DNA from: Gymnodinialimonas sp. 202GB13-11
Lineage (GTDB): Bacteria > Pseudomonadota > Alphaproteobacteria > Rhodobacterales > Rhodobacteraceae
Direction: 5' to 3'
Length of the DNA stretch: 64,000 nt
Assembly: GCF_040932485.1 (NCBI RefSeq)
Contig: NZ_JBFRBH010000001.1
Span: forward strand, 1,922,001 to 1,986,000
Within the stretch, counting starts at the first letter, position 1. Every line of letters begins with the position of its first letter. Positions 8,870-17,676 of the stretch are shown here, piece by piece. Under the pieces are notes generated by a model. That model saw nothing but the letters and a program-made list of their open reading frames with translations, was not told the DNA's origin and did no database searches. Position numbers and translations under genes: made by a program.

Positions 8870-8907
8870 AAAAGAAAAACGACCGGTCCCATCTTGAGGA
8901 CCGGTCG
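8870..8907 (-). terminator. terminator-like hairpin downstream of bioY
   Basis: A perfect 10-bp stem, CGACCGGTCC at 8880-8889 pairing with 8898-8907, has an 8-base loop. On the minus strand it is followed by GTTTTTCTTTT. This is a good intrinsic terminator for bioY, and perhaps an attenuator for the next minus-strand gene, which starts 15 bases further on. Confidence 0.8.
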
Positions 8908-8947
8908 CTTTATTTCAACGGCGGGAAACCCGCGTTTGTTCGCTCGA

Positions 8948-9517
8948 TCAGCGGCGCTTCAGCACAGCCCAACCGCCGGCAACAGCCAGCGTTGCCAAAA
9001 CTGCCTTGATCACGTCACCAGTCAGGAACGGCGCCATCCAGCCGGACCACAGAGCGGACCAATCCGTGCCGAGCATGGCCGCAGGCCAAAGCAGACCGGG
9101 GATGTAAAGGACAACAGCCGCGATCAGGGCCAGCGGCAGGGTCTTGGCGATGTTGGACGTCCAGCCACGATCTGCTGCCAGACCTGCGATCCACGCGGTG
9201 GCAACGAAGCCGATCAGGAAGCCGCCGGTCGGCCCCATCATGTAGCCGATGCCCGCGCCGCCGTTGGAGAAGACAGGCAGGCCAGCTGCACCTTCGGCAA
9301 GGTAGGCGAGAAGCGTGATCGCACCGAGGCGCGAGCCATAGGTCAACCCGATGGTAAGGATCGCGAGGGTTTGCAGCGACAGCGGCACCGGGCCAATCGG
9401 CACGCTGAATTGTGCGGCAACGGCGATCAGAAGGGAGCCCGCCAAAACGGCGAAAACCTTGCGCCACAGGCTTTCTTGCCCAAGCGTTGCGGAAAGAAGT
9501 GTCGTGTCACGGCCCAT
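8948..9517 (-). CDS. bioY: biotin transporter substrate-binding subunit BioY
   Basis: 189 residues, an integral membrane S-component of the energy-coupling-factor type. Family motifs include PVPLSLQTLAILTIGLTYG, YLAEGAAGLPVFSNGG and MMGPTGGFLIGF. BioY captures biotin and normally pairs with BioM/BioN or a shared ECF module; neither lies next to it here, and some BioY proteins work alone. I chose the ATG at 9517, preceded by AAGGAGG, over an upstream ATG at 9550. I saw no BioR-type palindrome in the 130 bases upstream. Confidence 0.93.
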   Translation of the reverse strand: MGRDTTLLSATLGQESLWRKVFAVLAGSLLIAVAAQFSVPIGPVPLSLQTLAILTIGLTYGSRLGAITLLAYLAEGAAGLPVFSNGGAGIGYMMGPTGGFLIGFVATAWIAGLAADRGWTSNIAKTLPLALIAAVVLYIPGLLWPAAMLGTDWSALWSGWMAPFLTGDVIKAVLATLAVAGGWAVLKRR

Positions 9518-9650
9518 TTCAGTGCCTCCTTGTCCCAGTGGATCAGGCATGTCTGCCCCTTGCTCAAAGGTATTCCTCTGCGGCGCGGCGAAGTCAACAC
9601 AGGTAGCGTTACCCTTGCGCTTGGTCGCACACGCGGGCTATGGGCGCGCT

Positions 9651-10319
9651 ATGACAGATAAGCCGCTTGAAAACCGCATCGCCCTTGTCACTGGCGCCTC
9701 CCGGGGGCTTGGTGCCGCCTCTGCCGAATGGCTGGCCGCACAAGGGGCCCATGTTGTCGCCGTCGCCCGCACAATCGGCGGGCTGGAAGAGCTCGACGAC
9801 CGCATCAAGGCCGCAGGTGGGCAGGCAACGCTTGCGCCGATGGATCTGACCGATGACGGTGCGATTGCACATCTGTGCCGGTCCATCCACGACCGTTGGG
9901 GTCGCGCGGACATCTGGGTGAACGCGATGATCCACGTCACGGCGCTGACCCCTGCTCCGCATATCCAGCCCAAGGACCTCGACAAGGTCATTGGTGCCAA
10001 CATCCGCGCATTCTCGCGGCTGGTCAGCAACGTTGAGCCGCTGATCCTACCGTCAGATGCGCCGCATGCGGTGTTCTTCGATGACCAGTGGGATGAGAAG
10101 TTCGCAGGCGGCTATGCCATGTCGAAAGCCGCGCAACGGGCTTTGATCCAGTGCTGGCAGGCCGAGACGGTCAAAGCGCCACTGAACGTGCATCTTTTGC
10201 GCCCGAACCCAATGCCCACGGCGACACGCGCCCGCTTCTATCCGGGTGAGGATCGTTCAAAACTGGCTGATCCGAAGGAAGAGGCCGCGCGTCTGCTGGC
10301 CCCCGCCCTACTCGGTTAG
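9651..10319 (+). CDS. short-chain dehydrogenase/reductase (SDR)
   Basis: 222 residues with the Rossmann motif TGASRGLG near the N-terminus and a YAMSKAA motif supplying the catalytic Tyr and Lys. The usual catalytic Ser position reads AVFFDDQ, and the NNAG motif is changed to VNAM, so activity may deviate from standard SDRs. The protein is short for the family, ending soon after HLLRPNPMPTATRARFYPG. The substrate is unknown. It is divergent from bioY and shares its last four bases with the convergent zapA gene. Confidence 0.85.
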   Translation: MTDKPLENRIALVTGASRGLGAASAEWLAAQGAHVVAVARTIGGLEELDDRIKAAGGQATLAPMDLTDDGAIAHLCRSIHDRWGRADIWVNAMIHVTALTPAPHIQPKDLDKVIGANIRAFSRLVSNVEPLILPSDAPHAVFFDDQWDEKFAGGYAMSKAAQRALIQCWQAETVKAPLNVHLLRPNPMPTATRARFYPGEDRSKLADPKEEAARLLAPALLG

Positions 10320-10747
10320 GCCGCGCTGTTGGGGTCGCTCGCGGCGGCATCCATGGCGTCTGCCATCGCTTCGGCCCGCGCCGTCAGTTCCACAAGACCG
10401 TCTGTCAGAGCATCCGGCAATTCTGTGCGCGGCCCGGCTTCTTGCAGTTCCGAAATTCGGCGCGCGCGGTCGGCCAGCCGTTCCTCGGCAGACCGTAACG
10501 CCTTGTCCTGATTGGCGATCTTGTCGTTCAAACCACGCAATTCATCCTCGAGCGCTGCCGTTTTGTCCGCCAGCATCAGACCCGCCATCAACAGCATCCG
10601 CTCGGGCGGAATACGCCCGATCTGGCCGAGAACCACAGCGGCTTCCGTGTCCAGCATCTTGGCGGCAGAGCGCAGATAACTTTCTTCGCCATCCTGACAG
10701 GCCACGCTGAAGGCACGACCACCTATTTCGATTTCAACCTCAGGCAT
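10316..10747 (-). CDS. zapA: cell division protein ZapA
   Basis: 143 residues. The N-terminal ZapA domain ([34 protein letters not shown]) is followed by a coiled-coil tail and an Ala-rich C-terminus. ZapA binds FtsZ and promotes bundling of Z-ring filaments at midcell. The ATG at 10747 lies inside the end of the upstream coiled-coil gene (8-base overlap), showing translational coupling. The stop overlaps that of the convergent SDR gene within TTAG. The length is somewhat above the enterobacterial protein because of the extended tail. Confidence 0.9.
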   Translation of the reverse strand: MPEVEIEIGGRAFSVACQDGEESYLRSAAKMLDTEAAVVLGQIGRIPPERMLLMAGLMLADKTAALEDELRGLNDKIANQDKALRSAEERLADRARRISELQEAGPRTELPDALTDGLVELTARAEAMADAMDAAASDPNSAA

Positions 10748-11660
10748 GGGCCCCTCCTGCTCCGGCGGCGGCCTGTCCAGCCTCAACATCCGCGATGATG
10801 CGATCCAGTTCTGCCGCATCGGCGGCACGCAACTGGCGCAACGCTTCCAATTCGGTGACAAGGCCCTGCTCGGCCTCGCTGGCATCTGCCCCGCTGTTCA
10901 CAATGGCAAGCTGAGCGGCCAGATCTTCGGCCCGCGTTTTCATCAGGCGAAGCTGGTGGCGAAGCTCCAGAACACGCTCTTCCGGCGTCTCACCCATCGC
11001 TTCACGTAGTTCCTCGGCCATATCGACGGCCCGGTCACAGGCCTTGCGCGCCTCGTCCCGTTCGGCGCGCGCGCGTTCCACACGGCGCGTCATCACAGCC
11101 AGCGCCTTTTCCATATCCTCGACGTCGGGATCATCCTCAGAAGGCGGGCTTTCGGGCGTAGCCTCCGCAGTCGGTTCGGATGTCGCGATCAAGGCGGCTT
11201 GCGCCTCAGCCAGCGCGGCGTCCTTTTCTTCAAGCTCTGCCGCGCGGGCGGTCAGTTCCGTTTCTTTGTCCGCCAGTTCGGCCTGCGCCGCATCGCGCGC
11301 GGCCTCGGCCTCCGCCAGACGCGCCTCAATGTCAGATGAGTCCTCCGGCATCTCGGCGGGCGTTGTGGCCATAGCCATCGCCTCATCCCGCTCCGCTTTC
11401 GCGCGGGTCAGGTCTTCGGTGGTCTCGCTGAGGGCATCCTGCGTCTCGGCCAGTTGCGCCTCCAGCATATTGACCCGCTCAGACAATTCGCTTGCGCGGG
11501 CCTCAGCCTCTTCGCGAGCGGCATCTGCCGCGCCAGTGTCGAACGGCGTCGCCGCCACGCCGCCGGCCATCGCGGCCTGCCCCGCCGCTATCCGGTCAAG
11601 CGCCGTTGCAAGACGCGCTTCCAATTCCGTGAGTTTTTCGAACTCGGCACTATCGCCCAT
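10740..11660 (-). CDS. long coiled-coil protein upstream of zapA (ZauP-like candidate)
   Basis: 306 residues, almost entirely charged and Ala-rich heptad sequence ([40 protein letters not shown]), with no membrane segment or signal peptide. A low-complexity acidic break (about residues 165-185) divides two coiled-coil regions. Caulobacter ZapA has a coiled-coil partner, ZauP, encoded immediately upstream of zapA. Position, overlap with zapA and architecture make this a candidate counterpart; coiled coils diverge fast, so homology is unproven. The start is the ATG at 11660, where the low-complexity upstream frame ends. Confidence 0.75.
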   Translation of the reverse strand: MGDSAEFEKLTELEARLATALDRIAAGQAAMAGGVAATPFDTGAADAAREEAEARASELSERVNMLEAQLAETQDALSETTEDLTRAKAERDEAMAMATTPAEMPEDSSDIEARLAEAEAARDAAQAELADKETELTARAAELEEKDAALAEAQAALIATSEPTAEATPESPPSEDDPDVEDMEKALAVMTRRVERARAERDEARKACDRAVDMAEELREAMGETPEERVLELRHQLRLMKTRAEDLAAQLAIVNSGADASEAEQGLVTELEALRQLRAADAAELDRIIADVEAGQAAAGAGGAHA

Positions 11661-11971
11661 GGCTGCCTTTGCCCCCTCGTCGCCGCGCGCGTCATTGGTC
11701 GCGCCGGTCCTGGTATGGTTTGCCCCGATGCATGCCGGGCCTGTCCCGATCTGATGCGCACCGATTGCGTGTCCTGCCTCTGACACATCTACATTTGGGG
11801 GTCAAACCGCGCCGATTTGCAAGGTTTTCCAAGCGTGGATGGCGAAAATACGCAGAATTCGGCCCCAGATCGGCCTTCCAGCGCCTTGCACTCAGGCCGC
11901 GCGATGCTATCACCGCTGCGAGTTCGCGGAGGGGGTCCTCCGCCCGTTGCTGCCAAAAGGATTCCCAGATC
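11661..11971. other. divergent intergenic region between zapA operon and tkt
   Basis: These 311 bases must carry promoters for the minus-strand zapA pair and for tkt. I see no convincing sigma-70 hexamer pair. A 7-bp GC hairpin (GCGGAGG-GGGT-CCTCCGC, 11926-11943) lies in the tkt leader, 29 bases before its ATG. AAAAGGA at 11956-11962 is the likely tkt ribosome site. No gene is supported here; open frames running through it are extensions of neighbours or shadows. Confidence 0.5.
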
Positions 11972-13987
11972 ATGGATATCGCCGCCCTCGCCGCCCGCAA
12001 TCCCGACCATTGGGCGCGCGCCGCCTGCATCCGCACACTGACGCTGGATGCCGTGGCCGCCGCGAATTCTGGGCATTCCGGAATGCCGATGGGTATGGCT
12101 GATGTAGCGACGGTTCTGTTCGACAAGCACCTCAGCTTCGACGCCTCCGCGCCGGATTGGCCCAACCGCGACCGGTTCATCCTGTCGGCGGGCCATGGCT
12201 CGATGCTGATCTATTCCCTGCTCTATCTCACCGGCTATTCCGACATGACGCTGGAGCAGATCAAGAACTTCCGCCAGTTGGGCGCGATCACCGCGGGCCA
12301 CCCGGAATATGGTCATGTGAAGGGCGTTGAGACGACGACCGGCCCGCTGGGGCAAGGTATCGCCAATGCGGTCGGTTTCGCGATGGCCGAGGAGAGCCTG
12401 CGCGCCCGCTGGGGCAAGAAGGTGATCGACCACTACACCTACTGCATCGCGGGCGATGGCTGCCTGATGGAAGGTGTTAGCCAAGAGGCGATTGCGCTAG
12501 CCGGTCGTCAGGAACTCAGCCGCTTGATCGTGATGTGGGACGACAATGGCATCACCATTGACGGCAACGTTTCCATGTCCGACGTGACAGATCAGAAGGC
12601 GCGCTTTGCTGCGTCTGGCTGGGATGTGTTCGATTGCGATGGCCACGATCCTGAGGATATCGACCGCGCGCTGACCGAGGCGAAGGCCTCCAAACGGCCT
12701 GCGATGATCGCCTGCAAGACGCATATCGCCATCGGGTCCTCCGCGCAGGACACGGCCAAAGGCCACGGCGCGCTGACCGATCCGCAATTGGTCGCCGATA
12801 CGAAGGCCGCCTACGGCTGGAGCCATGGCGCGTTCGAGATCCCGTCTGAGCTGAAAAGCTGGTGGGAAAGCGTGGGCCAGCGCGGCGTGGGAGCCCGTAA
12901 GGATTGGGAAGACCGCTTCGCCGCCCTCTCGGCTGGCAAACAGGCCGATTTCACGCGCGCCTTTGCAGGTGAAATGCCCAAGAAGCTGAGCGCGGCGATC
13001 AAGGCGCACAAGAAGAAACTTTCGGAAGAACAGCCCAAGGTCGCCACTCGCAAGGCCAGCCAGATGGCGCTTGAGGTCATCAATGGCGTCATTCCTGAGA
13101 CGCTCGGCGGCTCGGCTGACCTGACCGGCTCAAACCTGACGAACACGCCCGATCTTGGCGTGTTTGGCCCGGACGATCGCAAAGGCCGCCACATCCACTA
13201 TGGCATCCGCGAACACGCCATGGCCGCTGCGATGAACGGCATGTACCTGCACGGTGGCGTGAAGCCTTATGGCGGTACCTTCTTCACCTTCACCGATTAT
13301 GCGCGCCCGTCGATGCGGCTGTCGGCCCTGATGAAAATCGCGCCGGTCTACGTGATGACCCACGACTCGATTGGTGTGGGCGAAGATGGCCCGACGCACC
13401 AGCCGGTGGAACACCTTGCCATGCTGCGCGCGACGCCGAACATGAACGTGTTCCGCCCCGCCGACGCGGTGGAAACGGCAGAGGCTTGGGAAATCGCGAT
13501 TTCCAGCCGTGAGACGCCGTCGACGCTGGCGCTGAGCCGTCAGGGCCTGCCGACGGTGCGGACCGAGCACAAGACCAAGAACCTGACCGAGCAAGGCGCA
13601 TATGTGCTGGCCGATGCAGAGGGGAAACGGCAGGCGATCCTGATGGCGACGGGCTCGGAAGTGGCGATTGCAATGGCCGCGCGGGACCTGCTGCAGGCCG
13701 AAGGGATCGGAACGCGCGTTGTCTCCATGCCCTGCTGGGAACTGTTTGAGGAGCAGGACGAGCGCTATCGCAAGCGCGTGCTGCCCGGCGGGCCGGTGCG
13801 TGTGGCTGTTGAGGCCGCGATCCGGTTCGGCTGGGACCGCTGGCTGTTCGGTGAGCGCGGCAAGCGCGAGAAGTCGGGCTTTGTGGGGATGCATGATTTC
13901 GGCGCGTCCGCCCCGGCCGGAGAGCTCTACGAACACTTCGGCATCACGGCAGAAGCTGTGGCGAACAAGGTAAAATCGCTGCTCTAA
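11972..13987 (+). CDS. tkt: transketolase
   Basis: 671 residues, full length for a homodimeric TPP-dependent transketolase of the pentose phosphate/Calvin pathways. The TPP-binding motif [13 protein letters not shown] with a downstream DDN, the [12 protein letters not shown] segment and the pyrimidine-domain stretch [21 protein letters not shown] are all present. It interconverts ketose and aldose phosphates. The start is the ATG at 11972; an open frame further upstream lacks family sequence. The stop shares CTAA with the convergent gene. It lies in a region rich in central carbon genes (gap1, gap2, pgk, fba). Confidence 0.96.
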   Translation: MDIAALAARNPDHWARAACIRTLTLDAVAAANSGHSGMPMGMADVATVLFDKHLSFDASAPDWPNRDRFILSAGHGSMLIYSLLYLTGYSDMTLEQIKNFRQLGAITAGHPEYGHVKGVETTTGPLGQGIANAVGFAMAEESLRARWGKKVIDHYTYCIAGDGCLMEGVSQEAIALAGRQELSRLIVMWDDNGITIDGNVSMSDVTDQKARFAASGWDVFDCDGHDPEDIDRALTEAKASKRPAMIACKTHIAIGSSAQDTAKGHGALTDPQLVADTKAAYGWSHGAFEIPSELKSWWESVGQRGVGARKDWEDRFAALSAGKQADFTRAFAGEMPKKLSAAIKAHKKKLSEEQPKVATRKASQMALEVINGVIPETLGGSADLTGSNLTNTPDLGVFGPDDRKGRHIHYGIREHAMAAAMNGMYLHGGVKPYGGTFFTFTDYARPSMRLSALMKIAPVYVMTHDSIGVGEDGPTHQPVEHLAMLRATPNMNVFRPADAVETAEAWEIAISSRETPSTLALSRQGLPTVRTEHKTKNLTEQGAYVLADAEGKRQAILMATGSEVAIAMAARDLLQAEGIGTRVVSMPCWELFEEQDERYRKRVLPGGPVRVAVEAAIRFGWDRWLFGERGKREKSGFVGMHDFGASAPAGELYEHFGITAEAVANKVKSLL

Positions 13988-14928
13988 TCTGACGTCGTCA
14001 AGCCAGACGGATGCACCTGGGCCATCTCGAACATCGTATCGAGAAGGCCTAGCATCCGAGGAAGCTCGTCAAATATCGCTACGGCGGGATCACACCCGTC
14101 GCCCAGTGCCTCTGGCGCACACCGAAACAGGCTCCACTCGTAATCTGGCCTTAGCCGGGCGGCTGAGCCCAATCCCTGACGGGGATTGATATCCATAACG
14201 ACATGCGGGCGCGTATTTTCAGCGTCCGCTTCGAACGCCACCGTCTCGATATCACAATAAGTCGTGCAATGCGCGAGGACGCGGTAGCCGTTGAGCAGCG
14301 GAGTTTTTGACAGAACCGTGAAGCTACGCACCTGCCGGGGGCCAGTGAGATCGCCGATCTCGATCAGCCAGAAATCGTCGTTATAGGAACGCTGATCTGC
14401 GGAAATGAAGTCTGAAAGCAGCCCGCCGGAGTGATCTGAAACCGCGAACCAGCTTTGAGCGTACAGGCGCATCCATCCGGATACACCCGGACCCACGGAA
14501 TTCTCGCTGAGCGCATCGGCATCGATCAGGCCGTAATGGGCCAGCATCGCGTTGCAGCACGCGCGGATCCTCAGGCGGCTGCTGTGCGAAAACGAGCGCC
14601 GGATGCTGCCGTCTGCCCGTCGATCGACAAAATCACGCGGAACGGCAAAGCCAAGCGTGATCTGAGGAAACTGTTCCGACAGCACCTCGTTACTGGGGAA
14701 GTAATACGTGTGGGGTGCCAGCACATAGGTCGTGTAACCCTCTGGGATTTGGCTACAATCTGTTGTTTCGCAGAATTCTGCCCAATCCGCAGCTTCTAGA
14801 TCAACAGGCTCAGCTACGGCTGCGCGCTGCATCAACGGTTGATCTGCGGGTTGGGTCACAAACCCACAAAGCGAAGCCACGCCAATAAGGCAGGCAGTGA
14901 TCACAAAACCAAAACGCGATACCCTCAT
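13984..14928 (-). CDS. exported or membrane-anchored protein of unknown function
   Basis: 314 residues beginning with an uncleaved-looking or signal hydrophobic segment ([19 protein letters not shown]). The mature part is cysteine-rich, with eight or more Cys including [15 protein letters not shown] and CTTYCDIE. These pairs suggest disulfides in the periplasm. I recognise no family. The last four bases are shared with the tkt stop. No strong ribosome site precedes the ATG, so the exact start is uncertain. Confidence 0.62.
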   Translation of the reverse strand: MRVSRFGFVITACLIGVASLCGFVTQPADQPLMQRAAVAEPVDLEAADWAEFCETTDCSQIPEGYTTYVLAPHTYYFPSNEVLSEQFPQITLGFAVPRDFVDRRADGSIRRSFSHSSRLRIRACCNAMLAHYGLIDADALSENSVGPGVSGWMRLYAQSWFAVSDHSGGLLSDFISADQRSYNDDFWLIEIGDLTGPRQVRSFTVLSKTPLLNGYRVLAHCTTYCDIETVAFEADAENTRPHVVMDINPRQGLGSAARLRPDYEWSLFRCAPEALGDGCDPAVAIFDELPRMLGLLDTMFEMAQVHPSGLTTSD

Positions 14929-15004
14929 GGGAGGTGGCTATCGCAATTCTATGGCTGGAGTGTGGCGCACCAACAGCCTTCTACGGGTTCTGCTGCCTTT
15001 GCGC

Positions 15005-15979
15005 TCAGTGGGCCTCTTCGGCCTTTCCGCCAAGGCCCACGGCTCGCATCAGCGGACCGATGACTTTCGTGACCACAGGGATCAACAGCAGGCCAAGGAT
15101 CAGGCCGCCGATGCCGTCGATCACGGCCTTGACCAGCCAGTTGCCAAAGCCCTGCTCACCGGCAAGGTTTTCGGCCACATCCTTCACCCAATCCTCTGGC
15201 GCGTGCCAGCCGATCTCCGCCACGGCATGAAGAATGATCGAGCCACCGACCCACAGCATCGCCAAGGTGCCCACGAAGGTCAGCACCTTCAGGAAGGTCG
15301 GCATACCGCGCACAATCGCCTCGCCGATTTTTTGTGTGGCGCCAAGCCGCCCGTTAGACGCCATGTGCAGGCCGACGTCATCGGCCTTCACGATCAGCGC
15401 CACTGCACCGTAAACCAGAACGGTAATCCCCACGGCCACAACGGCCAGTGCTGCGCCGCGGAACCACAACGAGTCCGTCTCAAGCGCCGCGAGCGCAATC
15501 GTCATGATCTCGGCCGACAAGATGAAGTCGGTCTTGATCGCACCTTTTACCTTTTGCTCTTCCAGATGCGCGCTGTCTTCGGCCGACATCTTCTTGGCCA
15601 CGAGTTCTTCTACATCGTGGTGCTTGGGCGAGAGCCAATGGTGAACCTTCTCGGCCCCCTCAAAACACAAATAGGCCCCGCCAAAGATTAGAAAGACGGG
15701 GATCAACCACGGCGCGAACACCGACAGGACCAGTGCGGCGGGCAGCAGGATCACCAGTTTGTTGAAGATGGACGCCCGCGCGATTTTCCACACGATGGGC
15801 AATTCGCGCTTGGCCTCGAACCCATGCACGTATTTCGGCGTTACGGCCGCATCGTCGATCACTGCGCCCGCGGCCTTGGCCCCGGCCTTGCCCGCCTGTG
15901 CGATCACATCGTCGACGGAGGCTGCTGCCACTTTCGCAATGGCTGCCACATCGTCCAAAAGGGCCAGAAGTCCGCTCAT
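15005..15979 (-). CDS. DUF808/YedI family inner membrane protein
   Basis: 324 residues. The opening MSGLLALLDDVAAIAKVAAASVDD and the motif YLCFEGAEKVHHWL are typical of the DUF808 (YedI) family. Several helices follow, with a cytoplasmic loop EELVAKKMSAEDSAHLEEQKVKGAI. The function is unknown in model organisms. I placed the start at the ATG at 15979 because homologous sequence begins there; an upstream ATG at 16090 would add 37 unrelated residues and run into operator-like sequence. It is divergent from gap1. Confidence 0.88.
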   Translation of the reverse strand: MSGLLALLDDVAAIAKVAAASVDDVIAQAGKAGAKAAGAVIDDAAVTPKYVHGFEAKRELPIVWKIARASIFNKLVILLPAALVLSVFAPWLIPVFLIFGGAYLCFEGAEKVHHWLSPKHHDVEELVAKKMSAEDSAHLEEQKVKGAIKTDFILSAEIMTIALAALETDSLWFRGAALAVVAVGITVLVYGAVALIVKADDVGLHMASNGRLGATQKIGEAIVRGMPTFLKVLTFVGTLAMLWVGGSIILHAVAEIGWHAPEDWVKDVAENLAGEQGFGNWLVKAVIDGIGGLILGLLLIPVVTKVIGPLMRAVGLGGKAEEAH

Positions 15980-16060
15980 CTGCCTGTCTCCACGCGCTTG
16001 CTTTGTGTCGCCATATACAATGATGGCCAACGACGTCCACCCGTGGCGGGTTCCGCATGC

Positions 16061-16105
16061 TGTTAGCGCAACCACGAAATGTTTGCGCAACCGTTTACGC
16101 TAACA
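16061..16105. promoter_or_regulatory. cluster of LacI-type operator-like sites upstream of gap1
   Basis: Three partly overlapping sites resemble the symmetric form TGTTAGCGCTAACA. They are TGTTAGCGCAACCA (16061-16074, 12 of 14 matches), TGTTTGCGCAACCG (16080-16093, 10 of 14) and, on the minus strand, TGTTAGCGTAAACG (16092-16105, 11 of 14). A near-perfect match also precedes gap2. In Rhodobacter the LacI-family regulator CceR controls central carbon genes and is the obvious candidate, which I infer from memory. Confidence 0.6.
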
Positions 16106-16186
16106 TGCGGAAATTACCGGGCTTTTGGGTTTCCAGACTCGGCTCCAGCCCCTATCGAAATGGCATCGATTAGAGGAGGCCACGAC

Positions 16187-17191
16187 ATGACCATCACCCT
16201 CGGCATCAACGGTTTCGGCCGGATCGGGCGCGCCACTTTGGCCCATATCGCTGAAAGCGCGCGCAATGATGTGCAGGTGGTCAAGATCAACGCCACTGGC
16301 CCGATTGAGACCAACGCCCACCTGCTGCGCTACGACAGTGTGCATGGCCGCTTCCCCGGCGAGGTTCGGGTTGAAGACGACACGATGGATCTGGGACGCG
16401 GGCCGATGAAGGTGTTCTCGACCTATGAGCCGGAGGAGCTGGATTGGGAGGGCTGCGATGTCGTTCTGGAATGCACCGGCAAATTCAATGACGGCCACAA
16501 AAGCGCTGTGCACCTGGAGCGTGGCGCACAGAAGGTCCTGATTTCGGCCCCGGCCACGAACGTGGATCGAACCGTGGTCTATGGTGTGAACCACCGCGAT
16601 CTGCGGGCCGAGGAGCGGATGATTTCGAACGGGTCCTGCACCACCAACTGCCTCGCGCCTTTGGCCAAGGTGCTGAACGAGGCGATTGGCATTGAACGCG
16701 GGATCATGACGACGATCCATAGCTACACTGGCGATCAGCCGACGCTGGACCGCCGCCACAAGGATCTGTACCGCGCGCGGGCTGCTGCGATGGCGATGAT
16801 CCCCACTTCGACTGGCGCGGCCAAGGCGCTGTCCGAAGTGATGCCCGAGATGGAAGGCAAACTGGATGGCACCGCCCTGCGCGTGCCCACGCCCAACGTC
16901 TCCGCGGTCGATCTGACCTTTGAGGCTGCGCGCGACGTGACCGTCGCAGACGTGAACGAGGTCGTGGCCGAAGCGGCGGCAGGTCATATGGGGGCGGTTC
17001 TGGCCTATGATCCGGAGCCGAAGGTGTCCATCGATTTCAACCACACGCCGCATTCCAGCATCTTCGCCCCTGACCAGACCAAGGTTGTGGGCGGGCGCAC
17101 GGTGCGGGTGCTGGCGTGGTACGACAATGAATGGGGCTTCTCGGTGCGCATGGCCGATGTGGCGGGCGCCATGGGTCGGTTGATGCACTAA
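16187..17191 (+). CDS. gap: glyceraldehyde-3-phosphate dehydrogenase paralog 1 (possibly NADP-preferring)
   Basis: 334 residues with the Rossmann motif [10 protein letters not shown] and the catalytic Cys151 in SCTTNC. It is very close to the second paralog at 19937 but differs at coenzyme-contacting positions. Residues 36-37 are Ala-Thr instead of Asp-Leu, removing the Asp that binds the adenosine ribose of NAD. Residues 189-190 are Arg-Arg instead of Thr-Met, at the positions that contact the 2-prime phosphate in NADP-using enzymes. An NADP-linked, gluconeogenic role is therefore inferred. AGAGGAGG precedes the ATG, and LacI-type sites lie upstream. Confidence 0.93.
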   Translation: MTITLGINGFGRIGRATLAHIAESARNDVQVVKINATGPIETNAHLLRYDSVHGRFPGEVRVEDDTMDLGRGPMKVFSTYEPEELDWEGCDVVLECTGKFNDGHKSAVHLERGAQKVLISAPATNVDRTVVYGVNHRDLRAEERMISNGSCTTNCLAPLAKVLNEAIGIERGIMTTIHSYTGDQPTLDRRHKDLYRARAAAMAMIPTSTGAAKALSEVMPEMEGKLDGTALRVPTPNVSAVDLTFEAARDVTVADVNEVVAEAAAGHMGAVLAYDPEPKVSIDFNHTPHSSIFAPDQTKVVGGRTVRVLAWYDNEWGFSVRMADVAGAMGRLMH

Positions 17192-17643
17192 GCCAACGCA
17201 ATCCCAGCCAGAAACCGTTCTTTCACCGGTGGTATACTTTCCGCTTCGCAGATCACCCAGCCATTTCCATTGGTCTGACGGCATATGAATGTCGCGTCGA
17301 AACTGCTGATCTCACCGCCCTTGTCATTTACATTGCGGTATCGGACGAACGCTTGAACCTTTCCGTCGACCGCGGCAGTTTCATGGAATTCCGTGATCTC
17401 GGTACGCACGTAGCTTTCAACCAATAGGTTGTTTCGGTAGATCTCGAGCGCAAGGATCACATCGTCCAGACGGTTTGCCGCAAAGGTGGACCCGGCCACA
17501 TGGGCCACCATCGGAACTTGAACGTTGCGGACAGACCCGGCCACATTGCCAGCCGAGTAAAGGCGCGCTTTCTCACGGAAAAAGTCTTCAAGGGTCACGG
17601 TGTTGACCGGTTTGTTGGTGTTACCGGTTAGCGTTCCACACAC
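17188..17643 (-). CDS. small cytoplasmic protein, NTF2/SnoaL-like in appearance
   Basis: About 151 residues from a GTG at 17643. The start is uncertain, since GTG 17598 (VTLEDFFREKARLY) is an alternative that leaves operator-like sequence outside the gene. The order helix-rich N-terminus, then FVRYRNVNDKGGEISSFDATFICRQTNGNGWVICEAE, recalls NTF2-like domains, but this is only a resemblance. It has no signal peptide or membrane helix. The final four bases are shared with the gap1 stop. Its upstream region holds a perfect 12-bp palindrome at 17659. Confidence 0.6.
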   Translation of the reverse strand: MCGTLTGNTNKPVNTVTLEDFFREKARLYSAGNVAGSVRNVQVPMVAHVAGSTFAANRLDDVILALEIYRNNLLVESYVRTEITEFHETAAVDGKVQAFVRYRNVNDKGGEISSFDATFICRQTNGNGWVICEAESIPPVKERFLAGIALA

Positions 17644-17658
17644 TTATCGGTCGGTCAA

Positions 17659-17670
17659 CGTTTGCAAACG
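17659..17670. promoter_or_regulatory. perfect palindrome CGTTTGCAAACG
   Basis: A perfect 12-bp dyad with a central GC sits 15 bases upstream of the minus-strand gene ending at 17188. Its form is like LacI/PurR-family operators. Nearby TGTTACCGGTTAGCG (17619-17633) contains half-sites like those in front of gap1 and gap2. A regulatory role is inference. Confidence 0.4.
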
Positions 17671-17676
17671 GAACGG

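Noticed and set aside
9518-9650. BioR-type operator upstream of bioY
   Set aside because: No TTATNNATAA-like palindrome was found in the divergent region between bioY and the SDR gene.
13130-13936. 268-residue open frame antisense to tkt
   Set aside because: His/Arg-rich composition typical of antisense frames in high-GC DNA, no ribosome site, and it lies fully opposite transketolase.
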